Assembly (NCBI GenBank): GCA_016858145.1
Contig: JAEHOE010000178.1
Coordinates: forward strand, 62,001 to 126,000
Direction: 5' to 3'
Length of the DNA stretch: 64,000 nt
Origin: Edaphochlamys debaryana
Taxonomy: Eukaryota > Chlorophyta > Chlorophyceae > Chlamydomonadales
A program made the translations under genes and the position numbers. Shown here piece after piece: positions 48,846 to 60,700 of this stretch (its first letter is position 1; every line of letters begins with the position of its first letter). Under the pieces are notes generated by a model that made no database searches, was not told the DNA's origin, and was given only the letters and a program-made list of their open reading frames with translations.

Positions 48846-50850
48846 TCCTGCACACACTCCTCAGGTGAGGCTAGGCCGTAAGCGCACACCCGTCACGAGC
48901 CTGTGGCCTGTGGCTTGTGGTCGTCTTGCGTCCAGCACCCAGGTTACCACCAGTATTGCTGCTGCTGTTGCAGGCTGACGTCCTCGTCCCTACCTGAACC
49001 CCGGCTGGCCGGCTTCTTGTGGGCGCGGGCGGCCGCCTGATGAGCGCTGCTGCATCGGCTCGCCGGGCAGCTCCGAACGCAAACCGCAGGAGACAGGAGA
49101 GCTTACATACTGCAGTCGCGGAGGCTGGCAAGCATAGTGCGGAGGAGGCTGTGTGTAGGCTTTGCACGCGCGGTTGGTGCATGGGTGCTCGCGTGCGTGC
49201 CACGGTGCGTGGGACTGGGCGGGTCCCGACACTTCGGTGGAGGGCGCAGGCTCGTATGGGCATGCGCAGGTGCGCGCGGGGCCTGCTCAGTACTAGACAC
49301 ACGCCAGCTCGTGATTACTTTGCTCATAGTTGGCTAACGTTTGAGCGGGAGCTACCCCTGAAGCCCCATCCAGCGGCCCCCGCCCCAGGGACTTTGTGGA
49401 TAGCGCTCTTGGGCCCCGTGCTTGGCTGGATGGCTGTGAGGCCCGGACAAGATTGTGCGAGGGAGGGCTCGCGACGGAAACCATCTAGAGTTTGTGGGTA
49501 GGAGCATAAGCGGTTGTGGGCTGGCTGTTGCATGGGCGACAGGGCTGTAAGGCTGTGTGCCTCGGCGATACGGCTTGTCCGATGCACTCAATCTCCATGA
49601 TACTGAGCCCCACGAGCCCCCGCCATGTCAAGCGCTTTTCCGCGCCCTCCCTGCACCAGCGTACGGCACTTGACTGAGGCAGTCTCCCTCGGCTCCAGGG
49701 TGCGGCAGCTTGCCCTTCCGCCTCTGCGTCTGGTGGGCTTGGGTCAATGTGCACTGTGCAGCCCACCGTCAGCAGCCCCGCCTCTGCACTTCGGGCCCTG
49801 CCTACCCGCCCCGCCGCCCACCGTCCCACGCAGTGCTTGCGGTGTCGCTGATGGCGGCGGCCCCCTGGCGGCCCCTTGGAGCTGGAGGAGGTGCTGGCAT
49901 GGCTGCTCGTCCACTTGGCGTGCGGCTGGCGGTGTACGGCAGCAGCTGCATTGCTCCGCTTGCGGCCGTACGGCTTCCACAGCTGGTCGCCGTACTGCAC
50001 ATTGTACATCAGGTGGGTCATGTGCACTTGGGGCAAGTGTTTGGGCTGGATAAGCCTCGGCATTCTGCGTGGTCTGCCCAGGCCCCGGGCCATACATTGC
50101 GGTGCACGCATCCTCAAACCCCGCTCTCGCTCCAATTTGCTGCTTCGCCTCCTTCTGTAGGCAGCTGCCCCTTCGACCGCCATCAGCTGGGCCCGACCAC
50201 TCGGCCTGGGCCCGACTGGGCCTGGCCTTCCGCGCTCCTCGTGGCGGCGGCTTCTGACCTCGTCAGTCCATGGTCGCAGCCGTCGGCAGGGGCTACAGCG
50301 GGGCGGGGTAGGGGCGCAGCAAGCCTGCGGCGGGAAGGGGGACGCAATTACGGCTGCGCGGGTGGTGGACGCAGTGCTGGTGGCAGGGCGACGGCGCCGG
50401 TGGCCACTGCCGGAGCACACCGGCTGCTCACGCGGCAGCCCCCGCACGGCACCATGGCCTGGACCCTGGCTGCCGCGCCTGGCCGCCCTCCCCTGACCCT
50501 GCCGCTGCGGCTGGGGGCTGGACGGTCGCTGGCGGCTGTCACGGGTCTACGGCGGCGCTGACGGCGGTGTGCGTGCCGGGCTGGCGGCTCTGCGCCCGAG
50601 AGCCTCCGAGCCAGAGCAGGGCTGGGCAACGGCTCGGCTGCTGCTGGCGCCCCCGACGAAGCCGCTGTTGCCTCCAACAATGGCGACGCCCCGACGGGGC
50701 TCCTCGGTCGTCAGGCCCTCAGCGCTGCTGAGGCGTTGCCATGGCGCTGTGGCGAGAGGAGGCGTCCTATCGCTGGCCAGGCCGGGGGTCTACGGTGAAA
50801 AGGGCCATGAGATGTGTATGAATCAATACACAGTATGCGGGAGGGCGGCG
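48846..50850. other. Intergenic between F-box copy 1 and subtilase copy 2
   Basis: Two kilobases without a gene I can support. A stretch at about 49829-50010 flanked by CGCAG and CAG/GTGGGTC could be an exon (frame MAAAPWRPLGAGGG...LVAVLHIVHQ) but has no partner exons. From about 50010 onward the sequence is homologous to 56705 onward, and 50520-50610 resembles 40140-40230, so this is array-unit DNA. The part 48130-50010 is missing from unit 2. Confidence 0.5.
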
Positions 50851-51009
50851 GCTACCGTACACCGATGAGCGGATGCGCCCCGGCTTTACCGCTGCAGCGG
50901 CAGCTCTGACGCCCTTCCTGCCCTTTCGTGTGCCTCCATGCAGGCACTGTGTCCGTCGCCCTCGCGCTGGCGAGTGCCGCCCTGCCCTGGGGTCGCCAAG
51001 TGCGTGGGT

Positions 51010-51359
51010 GCTGCGGGGGGTGATGGGACGCTCTTGGGCCGGTTCTAGGCCCGCATACGCAAGCAAGGGCTGGTCGCCTATGGGGATGCTCCTCTGCTAG
51101 GCCAGCGTTGGTCCCACCAATACGAGCCGGGCTCCAGGGCCAAGCCCGGGCCCAGAGGGCCCCAGCAGGCGGGCCCCCGAAGGGCCCGGGCCCCCAAAGG
51201 GGGCCCGGGCCAGGGAGCGGGCACGCAATACTTAACCTGGCCGCGGCAGCACTAACCTCATAACACCCACTCCACAGTGCTACCAAGCAAAGGCTCAACA
51301 AAAGCCCCCAGAACCAGTTGGCACGAGAGTTTGGCAATTCTATTCGACACTTGGGCAAC
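51010..51359 (+). promoter_or_regulatory. Conserved promoter block of subtilase copy 2
   Basis: The same palindromic GGGCCC/CCCGGG cluster (about 51145-51215), ACTTAACCTGGCCGCG and TAACCTCATAACACCCAC occur as in copies 1 and 3. The GTTGGCGCGCGAG element of the other copies reads GTTGGCACGAGAG here (51317-51329), so its CpG-rich core is lost. Confidence 0.45.
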
Positions 51360-54300
51360 ATGCCGCCGACGCCACGGCCCTTCGGAGCAATGCGAGCTAT
51401 CAGGCTGAACTGGGCAAGCGCCATAGTCCTTATTGCGGTCGCCCTCTTCTCGGGACCGCAGCTCGCCATGGCTGACATTGATGTTGCCGACGGGGTGAGT
51501 GCGATGCGATTCCGCATGTAACCTCTGCATAGAGAACAGAATACTATGTACACGTCATAACACGTGTCCATAAAGCATAGTGGGACCGTAGGCTGGGTTG
51601 GGCCCGGCGTGGGCTCGTCGCTTTGTCGGGACCGACGCGACTTTGCACAGTTGTTTGCGATTGCGATGGTGCATGTCCCAAGGATAGAAGAGAAGCTTCT
51701 ATTCACTACTACGCTGTCTCTAAAAAATAGCGCTGCCGTTGTCTCCCTCCCACATCCCTGCATCGTGTTCGTCGCTCCCGCAGCCGCCTGGCGGCCCTTC
51801 GGCCCAGGTCTTCTCCGGCTTCCTGCTGCGGCCCTCGCGGAGCAAGGGCGCCGAGGTGGCGTCCCTCCGCGCTTCTGAGAAGAGCGCCCTGGTCAGCCTG
51901 GGGATCAACCCCGAGGGCCTGCAGGCCGTGGGCTCGCAGGGCTGGTTCGTGGCCCGGCCCGACAACGGTGCCCTGTCCCAGCGGCTGGCGGAGAAGCTGG
52001 CCGCCACACCTGCGAGCGACCTGAACCCCATCATCGCCGGCTTTAAGGCCAAGGGTGAGGCCGACTTGGGCGGGTGCGGTTGTGTGTCGGGCAGAAGGCT
52101 GGGCGGGGTCACGGGGACACGCACGCACCGCCCGCCCGACTGACCGCCTCCCTGCCTGGCCCCCCAACCTTACCCCCCAAGGCTTTGACGCTGAGCCTAA
52201 CTACATTGTGCGCAAGCTCGCTACCCCCAACGACAACAACTGGGCTGCCGTCAGCGCCGCCATGCAACGCATCAGCGCACCGCAGGCCTGGGACATCTCC
52301 CAGGGCTCATCTTCGTGAGTCAGGGGGTGTACGACGGATGGTTGACTGCATTGTCCTCTTAGTGCGAGGGATCAGGACCAAACGAGAGCACTTCTGGCCA
52401 AACACTCACTGAGGTCTTTGCTCCCTTCCTCCGCCTGACCCACCCACCCACCGTCTACCCGCAGGGTGTCCGTCTGCGTGGTCGACAGCGGCATCCAGGG
52501 CTCCCACTCCGAGCTGTACGGCAACCTGGGTGCTGTGTACAACGCCCTGACCGGCTCCTGGAGCATCGATAGCGACGACAACGGACACGGAACCCACTGC
52601 GCCGGTGCGTGGGGTGCACTGCTGCTTGCAATGAAGAGCGGGTGTGGAAAGATACGGGGGGCGGGCTGCAAGAGAGCGCATTGTGGGCAGGACTGCACAT
52701 CTTCAAGCCCGCTTTACCCTTGATCTCTGCTCCTATTCATTCGGCTGGCTTGCAGGGACCATTGGCGCTGTCGGTAACAACGGCGCTGGCATCACGGGTG
52801 TGGCGTGGCGCGTGCGGCTCATGTCGTGCAAGTTCCTGGGCTCGAGCGGCAGCGGCAGCGTGGACGGCGCCATCCGGTGCATCCGCTGGTGCAGGTGGGT
52901 GGGGCGTGAGGCGGGCGGTTGACGGGGGTCGGAAGCATTTGCATTGCTCGCCATTCCCTGATAACACACTTACAAACTCTTTGTTGACTGTCTGTTGCCC
53001 ACAGGGAGCAGGGTGCCAGGATCCAGTCGCACAGCTGGGGCGGGTCCGGCAGGGTGACGGCCCTGGAGGACGAGATCCGTGTCGCCCAGGACGCCGGTCA
53101 CCTGCTCTTTGTCGCCGCGGGTAGGCAACGAGGCCAGCACGGGCCAAAAGCAACCTCCCTGTGATTGCAAGCGTCCTAGCAAGCAAGCCTTATCCTACCT
53201 CACACATAACCCAACTCTCCAACCCTCACTCGCAGGCAACGACAACATGGACATCGATGTCAACCCCGTCTTCCCGGCCAGCATCAGCCTGCCGGCCGTG
53301 GTTACCGTGGGGGCAACCGACAACGCGGACAGCCGCGCCTGGTTCTCCAACTACGGCCGCCAGCGCGTGGCCCTGTTTGCCCCCGGCGTCAACATCTACT
53401 CGACGTTCCCCGGGAGCTCGTATCGCACGCTGCAGGGAACCAGCATGGCGACCCCGCACGTGGCGGGCGCTGCTGCGGTGCTGTGGGCCTCCAAGCCCTC
53501 CGCCTCCGCCGGGGAGATCAAGGCCGCCCTGCTGGGGGGCGTGGACGTGGTGTCGGGCGCAGCGCTGAGCAGCACGGGGGTGAGGATCAGCCTGGGGCGT
53601 GAGGGCATAGACAGGGGTCCCTTGCTGTGCGGAGGATGGGTGTGCCCGCTCGCCGCTCACCGCACGGTCGGGGGGGGGCTCACTGCTTGCCGCTCCGGCC
53701 CTCAACCCCCTCAACCCCCTCGCTTGATGTATGTACCTCAGGGGCGCCTGAACCTCCTCAAGAGCCTCCAGATCCTGGGGGCAGCCGGTAAGCAAGAGGG
53801 GTGACCTCGGGGAGGCACAAGGGCATGCAGGGACCACTGACCTTCTGTCGAGCCTGGGACGTAGAATGACTTGGGGAAGCGGGCCCCGGGTCATTAAAAG
53901 GATGAGAAGGTTCAAGACCTTACCGGCCCTGACGCCCCCACCTCCCGTCCTTCCCTTGCCGTGCCGCTCCGTTCCGCTCTGCAGCCCCCACCCCCACGCC
54001 GACCCCGACTCCCACGCCGACCCCGACTCCCACGCCCACGCCCACGCCCACCCCGGGCCCCTGCACCTCCCCCTCCGCCTCCACCTTCTGCTCCGGCAAG
54101 GCCCCCGGCTTCTACGGCGACAAGTGCAAGTCGTGCAGCTGGTACTACTGGGTGAGGCGGAGCAGCGTGGGGAGGAGAGCATGCAGGCATGGGGCCCCCA
54201 GTGTGCTGCCGACAACCGGGAGCACACGGGGTTGCCGTACATCTCATGGCTGGCCTCCGCTGACATGGTGCCTGTGCCTGTGCCCACCCTCTGCTCCCCC

Positions 54301-54423
54301 CTCCCCTCCCCTCCCCAGTGCTGGAACGGCGGCTCCTCGTACCAGCAGTGCGGCACCGGCACCGCCATGGACTCCCGCGGCACCGGGACCGGCTGCAACT
54401 GGCCATCAAGCATCGTGTGCTGA
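51360..54423 (+). CDS. Secreted subtilase (S8 family), array copy 2, intact (531 aa)
   Basis: Exons: 51360-51494, 51784-52054, 52182-52314, 52465-52604, 52756-52894, 53005-53120, 53236-53579, 53742-53787, 53985-54151 and 54319-54423. All phases close, and the first nine exon lengths match copy 1 exactly. It has a signal peptide (AIVLIAVALFSGPQLAMA), a propeptide-like region, catalytic Asp (CVVDSG), His (GHGTHCAG), Asn (AAGND) and Ser (GTSMATPHVAG), then a Pro-Thr linker. A Cys-rich C-terminal domain follows (CTSPSASTFC; CKSCSWYYWCWNGGSSYQQC; CNWPSSIVC). It should be an extracellular serine endopeptidase. The closest functional parallels I know in volvocine algae are cell-wall-lytic or hatching subtilases, but that role is inference. 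Its stop and tail define what copy 1 has lost. Confidence 0.92.
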
Positions 54424-55223
54424 GCGAGCAGGATCAAATGATATGTGTAGTGATCAGGCGCTTAGATTTAGATCCACGCATGTGATTGATGAAATTGACC
54501 AGAACCGGGTCCAGAACGCACGACACAAGGGGTGAGAGAGCTTGGCGCAGATAACAGATAAGCGAGAGATTGTAGCTGGGCACCTGCAGGTGTAGAGGAA
54601 GCATGATCTGAGGGAACGGTTTACTTGGCGGGATGGCCTGCGGAGTTATTGACATAGGGGGAGGCGTGAACGCGCGCTCCGTATTGGTGATAATGGATGC
54701 TGGGGCATGCTCTCGGCGGCTCGGTCCGGGGTTGGGCGGGGCAGGGGTGCTGCAAAGGACTTCTGTAGATACTTAAGGCCCCTTGAGGGGGTACGGCTGA
54801 GAGCCCCATGCGTTGTGATATGCCGCCTGTAAAGATTCTGGCGAAGGCAGGGTGAAGTTGTGCAAAGGACGTCTGTCCGGCTTGCCCATGTAACCGATCC
54901 GATGAAGCCGCGAGCCGTTGCTAGGTCGGGTTGGCTGATGCCAGGAGCGAGGGTAGGGGCGAGTCTAAGCTGCGTTGGGGCTGGGTACCGGAACAGGCGA
55001 GGCACGGGGTTGGCGGGGGCTGCGGGGCTTGTCGGGGTTGCAACACGGGGTGCGGCATGGCAGGGCATTTTGCGGCCTTGATGCGACGTCAGCGCGTCTA
55101 CACCACACACTAAAAGCACATACTGCAAAGCACACACAAGGCGTACAGCTTGCTACTGCCGCGTTTTGGCGCGCAACAGCTTTTGCGGGATCCTTGCCCC
55201 GGCCGAGCCTACCTTTTCCGCAC
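54424..55223. other. Intergenic between subtilase 2 and F-box copy 2
   Basis: TGTAA at about 54829 is a possible poly(A) signal of subtilase 2. TTTTGGCGCGC at 55164-55174 repeats the E2F-like element before F-box copy 1. No coding sequence is supported. Confidence 0.5.
55164..55174 (+). promoter_or_regulatory. E2F-like site upstream of F-box copy 2
   Basis: TTTTGGCGCGC lies in the same context as at 46450 (GCGTTTTGGCGCGCAACAGC in both), about 50 bp before the ATG of the decayed F-box copy. Confidence 0.4.
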
Positions 55224-56687
55224 CATGACCCTCGAGCTTAGGTTAGACTTGGAGCTTGGCAACTTAGCATTCGCGGACAAGAACAGCCCGAGGAGCGAGC
55301 CCTTCAGGCCTTATCGCTGGCGGATGTCCTTCCGCAATTTGAGTTGCCGGGAGTTAAGGCTTACTTCGCCGAGCTCCCTGACCTTCGCTGCATCGCATGC
55401 TTGCGTCGGACATGCGCAGCGCTGCGGGACTTCGCGGAAGAACGTCTTCTGGCGCAAGACCCAGGCGCTACAACTGCTCGAGGATGGCACAGTCTCAGAG
55501 CCGCTTACAGATCTGGAGCGGCTCCGTGGCGAATTCGCACTCGACGTGCGCCTACCCGCCGCAGTGCCTGCCGGCGCCTGCCACGCGCTGCTGCCGCCTT
55601 CCTTCACCGCCCTGCCGGAGCTCGTGCGTCGGCGCGTCACGTCCTTCGTTATCGGCAGCAGCGGTGACTTGACCCCTGGCTGCATCAGCAGCCCAGCTGT
55701 CTCTGGCACTGCGGTGGGCGGCCTGGCGGCATCGCTGCCCTGCCTGAGGGCGCTCAGCCTTGTCTGGGTTATCCTGGACATGGAGCCCAGGCAACGCGGG
55801 GGAGGCCTACGCAGGTGGGTGTTGCACAACTTGCAGCCAGGGAAGGACTGATACTTGCAAGGATTTGTAAGGGCTTGTGGGCTTCTGCTCGGTGCAGCGG
55901 CCCCTCAAAGAGCCCGATACCTGTACCCCCTCCCCGCCACCCGACCCACATCCCCAGACTTTGCGGCCCTGGGCACGTTGGAGGCCCTGGTGGTGCCCGG
56001 CCTCGGCGGCCTGACCGGCGTGGAGGCAGGTGCTGGCGGGCAGCCTGAGGCGGCTGTCGGTGCTGGACAACTGCAACCACCCCCATGAGCTGTCGGCCTT
56101 TGCTCCGCTCAGCACGCTCACGCGCCTGGAAGAGCTGCACCTGTACGTGAAGTTGGACAGTCGCGCTCCACTCCGGAGCCTGCTGCTCCGGCTCGCGCCT
56201 TCGCTCATCGAGGACGTTGGGGCTTCTGCCGTTCAGCGTCACCTTGGGCCTATGCGATAGGCGCTTCGCAACAGTCCTGGTTCAGGGTTTCGCAGACCTT
56301 GCTACAAAGCTTGCAGCCTTAGTACGGGACCTGCTCCTGCCGTGCCTGGAGCCGGGAGGTCGGCTGCAGAGCCTGAGCGTGGAGCAGCTGGAGCTGAACT
56401 GGTGGGGCGTGGCCGACCTGCCCCCCCTGCTGGAGCTGTGGCAGCGCAGCGATGCCACCCAGGTGGAGCGGCTGCACGTGGGCCCGCGTCGTAGTTCTGT
56501 CGAGGTTTCCAGCGCTCTAGGAGGCCTGGGGCATGTCCGGACTATGGTCTTCTGGAGCAGCATGTTGACGGAAGGCAGCTTGGTCCTGGACCTTGAGCGC
56601 CAGCAGCCCACACTAATGCCCTCCTACGGCCCTTGCCGGGACCTGCCCATGCTCAAGGAGATCGTGGAGATGGTTCTGCGGCGCTGA
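55224..56687 (+). pseudogene. F-box-like gene copy 2, frameshifted and 3'-truncated
   Basis: Similarity to copy 1 runs through three frames. The start LELGNLAFADKNSP and the later VFWRKTQALQLLEDG share one frame, but FAELPDLRCIACLRRTC lies in another, so paired indels fall near 55295 and 55437. In exon 2 a 4-bp insertion (GAGGCAGGTGCTGG for GAGGCGCTGG, near 56026) shifts frame, and another shift occurs near 56205 before LLPFSVTLGLCD. The frame ends at 56687 in LRR plus TGA, about 240 residues short of copy 1. The flanking DNA shows this is a deletion joining sequence equivalent to 48130 and 50010. Introns could rescue one shift but not all. Confidence 0.75.
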
Positions 56688-57713
56688 TGGACCTCAATGT
56701 AAAGCAGGTTCGTCTGGGGCAGTTGGGGCGGGTGCATGGTCTGGAGCAGCCTCGGTGTGCGGCGTGGTCTGCCCCGCGCCCCGGGCCCCGCTACGCATGC
56801 GCCAACCCCGCTTTCGCCCCAACCGTTCCTCCCCCCCGTCCTCCTGTAGGCAGCTGCCCCCTTCGATCGCCGCCTGTTTGGCCCATTTAGACCAAACAGG
56901 CTCCTGCTGGTGCCTCGGCTCCTGCTGGTGCCCCCCCTGAAGCCGCTGTTGCCTCCGCCAATGGCGACGCCCCGACGGGCCCCCAGACCAAGCCCTGGCC
57001 GCTGCGGAGACTGCTGCCTTGGCGTGCGTGATGCCCGTTTCGTGAGAGGCGGCAGCGGGGTGACGGCCTCTGCGGTCCGCGCCCTATCGCTGGCAACGCT
57101 GGCTGCGTCACTGGCGGGTCCCGGCTGAGAAGGGCCATGAGGTGCGTCGCTATGAGCGTGTTGCTGGGAGGGCGGGGCCTAGCTCGAGTAGCGGCTGCCC
57201 ACTGCTCCAACTGGCTCCAAGGTTCCATTGCTCCATGGGCGGCTCTGACGCCCTGACCGCCCTGTTGTGTGGTTCCATGCAGGCACTGGCTCCGTCGCCC
57301 TGGCATGCAGTGCCCCGATGTGTGCTGCCCTGCTATGGAGCCGCCAACTGGGTGGGTGCTGCAGGGTGCTGCTGGGGGCAACGCAATGTACAACTGGGCG
57401 TGCTGGGACGTCCTTGGGCCGGCTCCGGGCCGCACATGCAAGGGCTGGTCGCCTATGGGGATGGTGCTCTGCCGGGCCAGCGTCGGTCCCACCAGTATCA
57501 GCCGGGCTCCTGGGCCGGGCCCGGGCCCAGAGGGCCCCAGCGGGCGGGCCCCGCAGGGGCCCGGGCCGGAGCGGGCACGCACTACTTAACCTGGCCGCGA
57601 AAGCACTAATCTTATAACACCCACACCACAGTGCAACCAAGCAAAGGCTCAACAACAGTCTCCAGAACCAGTTGGCGCGCGAGTCCTGCAAATCCGTTCG
57701 ACTCATCGGCAAC
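56688..57713 (+). promoter_or_regulatory. Intergenic and conserved promoter block of subtilase copy 3
   Basis: From about 56705 it matches the region before copy 2 (50010 onward). The palindromic GGGCCC/CCCGGG cluster is at about 57505-57565, followed by CACTACTTAACCTGGCCGCG, CTTATAACACCCAC, and GTTGGCGCGCGAG at 57671-57683 before the ATG at 57714. No other gene is seen. Confidence 0.5.
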
Positions 57714-60700
57714 ATGCCGCCGGCGTCACGGCCCTTCGCAGCAATGCGAGCTATCAGGCTGAACTGGGCAAGCGCCATAGTCCTTATTGCGGTCGCCCTC
57801 TTCTCGGGAACGCAGCTGGTCACGGCTGACATCGATGTTGCAGACGGGGTGAGTGCGATATGTCACCTCCATAGAACTTCTGCATAGAGAACAATATGCC
57901 ATGGACTTGTCAAAGCAGGTGTACAGCAACCGAAAATGGGATTTTTCTGGGTTGGGCCCGGCGTGGGCTCGTCGCTTTGTCGGTTTTGGTGCATGTACGG
58001 AGACTCGTTCGCCGACCCTCTCCCCTTACACTGCTACCGCTCCAACGTTCGCCGGCTCTCGAATACCCCCAGCCGGTTGCAACGCCAATTGCCAAGCCCT
58101 TTCACACTCTCCACGCCACGCTACAACCCCCCGCCCCGGCGCCCGGGGCAACAGCAAAGGGGGGGAAAGACACACGGGCGGCGGGGGCGCCGCCCAGAAC
58201 CGGCGCACAAACTCTCCCTCACTCCCCCGCCGCCCTGACCAGCCCGGCCCGCTCTGCCCAGGCTGGCACCCCCGGGCGCCCAGGGTGGGTGGGTGGGCGA
58301 GCGAAGCGCGCCGCAGGGCGGCCGCAAGCTCTGGCGCCCGGGCGTGTTCTGCAGCGGTCCCAATCAACACGCGTGAGCCGTCAGAACGCGTCCACGGAGG
58401 TCAGCATGCGTGACAACGAGCTATCGAAAACTACTCCCACCGGACCTTGCCTACGCTCACCTGCAGCGGTCCCAATCAACACGCGTGAGCCGTCAGAACG
58501 CGTCCACCGAGGTCAGCATGCGTGACAACAACGAGCTATCGAACAGTACTAGTACCCCCGCAGGCCTCAACTCTGCTTCGACCGGGGCCGGTTCGAGCCT
58601 GCCGTACAGCCCTTGGCGCACCAACCCGCCTTCTCCCCGGCCCCCTTCCAGCCCCGCCCCCCAAACCCCTTTTCTACCTCCCAAGGGTTCAAGGCCCCAC
58701 TTCCTCCCTGCCGTACACGCCCCAAAACCTCCCCTCGGCGCGCTGAGAGCGCTCCGTAGTGTCCCTTTTGGTGCATGTACGGAGACTCGTTCGCCGACCC
58801 TCTCCCCTTACACTGCTACCGCTCCAACGTTCGCCGGCTCTCGAATACCCCCAGCCGGTCGCAACGCCAATTGCCAAGCCCTTTCACACTCTCCACGCCA
58901 CGCTACAACCCCCCGCCCCGGCGCCCGGGGCAACAGCAAAGGGGGGGAAAGACACACGGGCGGCGGGGGCGCCGCCCAGAACCGGCGCACAAACTCTCCC
59001 TCAATCCCCCGCCGCCCTGACCAGCCCGGCCCGCTCTGCCCAGGCTGGCACCCCCCTTGCACAGTTGTCGTCAGACCCGGGCGGTCAGGCGCATGCGGGT
59101 GGCCGCTGACAGATGCACGTAGCGTCGCACTGCTAGGGACCGCCAGCGCCCGTGCTCCATAATCTCCCCCAGCGTGGCGCCCGCCTCCGCCGCTGCCGTG
59201 GCGCCGCCGTGCTGTAGGCTGTGGGCCGAGTAGCGCTCCGGCGCCAGCCCCAGAGCGGGTACGGCTGCACCCGCCGCCGACAGCAGCGACCTGAGCCGGC
59301 GGGTGAAAGCGCCCTTGTGCCACGCCGCCGCCGCCCCGGCTGCACCAAACAAGTGGGCTCCGGTGCCCGCGCCCTCTGTTCGCCGCCGCTCGACGTGTCG
59401 CAGCAGAATGCGCGCGGTGGGGATGCCGGACGCCGTCCGCTCGGCCAGGAATACCTCCGCTCCTCGTGCTGTCTGATCTGTCTTGCTCCGGGCTATGAAC
59501 AGCCGCACCCCGCCGCCTGGCGCGGCAGTCACGTCGCCAACCCGCAGCGCTGCTAGCTCGCTCCGCCTCAGCATGCCCAAGAAACCCGCCGTCAGCCACG
59601 CTGCGTCCTGCTCTCGCTCCCGCCTTCGCCCCGGATCTGCGTTGGCCTGGTGCCGCAGCCAGCCGAGGAGCACCACCAGCAGGTCCAGCGGAAAGGGCGC
59701 CTCGCGCGACAGTGCCGCCCCTGGCGGCGCTAGCGCCCGTCGCCGCAGGGCCTGGGCGAGGGCGGACTGGACGGCCGGGTGACGCGACGCTCTGTCCGCC
59801 TCCGCCGCACCACGGCCTCGCTGCCAGTCGGCGAGCGCCGTGACGGACCCCGAGATGGTGTCGTTGGCCAGCCCCCGCCGCACTTGCCAGGCGATGAACA
59901 GGCACACCAGCTCCGGGTTGAGATCGCCATCCCGGTCCGGAGGGAACGCCGCCGCCGGCGGCAGACCCAGATCGTGGCAGCAGCGCACGTACCGGCGGCG
60001 GTGGGTCTCGTACGACGCGGCCGATCCTGCGCTGACTGCGCCGCTGCGGAGCGTGACCGTGAGGCTGGCCAGGTCCCCCGCCGGGCCCCCCACCGCCGAC
60101 GTGTGCGCGCCGGCGGCGGCCAATATGCACCGTGCGCACTTCATCCAGCCTCCCGGGTAGGCGCCAACGCCCAGGCCCAGGCAGGGGCGATGCGCCGGTA
60201 CCGTGCAGACCTCGCACCGCACGTCCAAGACGCCCGTCCGTAGGCCGCACACGCCGCCGAAGCCTGCGCTCGGCCGGTGGGGGGCGGAGCGGGGCACGTT
60301 ACGGCAAGCGTAGCACCAGCAAGTCGTACGGGGACGGTGGCGAGAGGTCACCCCAGGGTGCCCGGCACCAGGACCCTCCTTCGGCCAGGACCGAAACCAC
60401 ACGGAAGGGCGACCCTGGGCCGCGGATCAGGCGCCTAAACCAACCCCGCTCGGGCCAGAAGGGCACAACACTGTGGCCCGAGTGGCCCCCGAAAGCCGGA
60501 CAGCGCGCACAATAACTCCCAGCACATCACCCGCCAACACCGGTGGGGGAAAGGCCCACAACGCCTTGCCCGCCAACGCTGCCTCGTGGCCTAAGACAGA
60601 ACGCGACGGACAAAAGAAAGAGGCACACCCCTTCTGAACATTTAACCCCTTCTCATCTGCGCAGCAATCAACATGCGGCCGATATGGGCTCGCTCGTGGG

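Noticed and set aside
49829..50010. Extra gene between F-box 1 and subtilase 2
   Set aside because: A single candidate exon with splice-like edges but no partner exons, domain or conservation in unit 2.
58808..60250. 480-residue open frame on the minus strand overlapping the recombinase
   Set aside because: It is a shadow in another frame of the same strand; the frame with recombinase motifs is the one ending at 59071.
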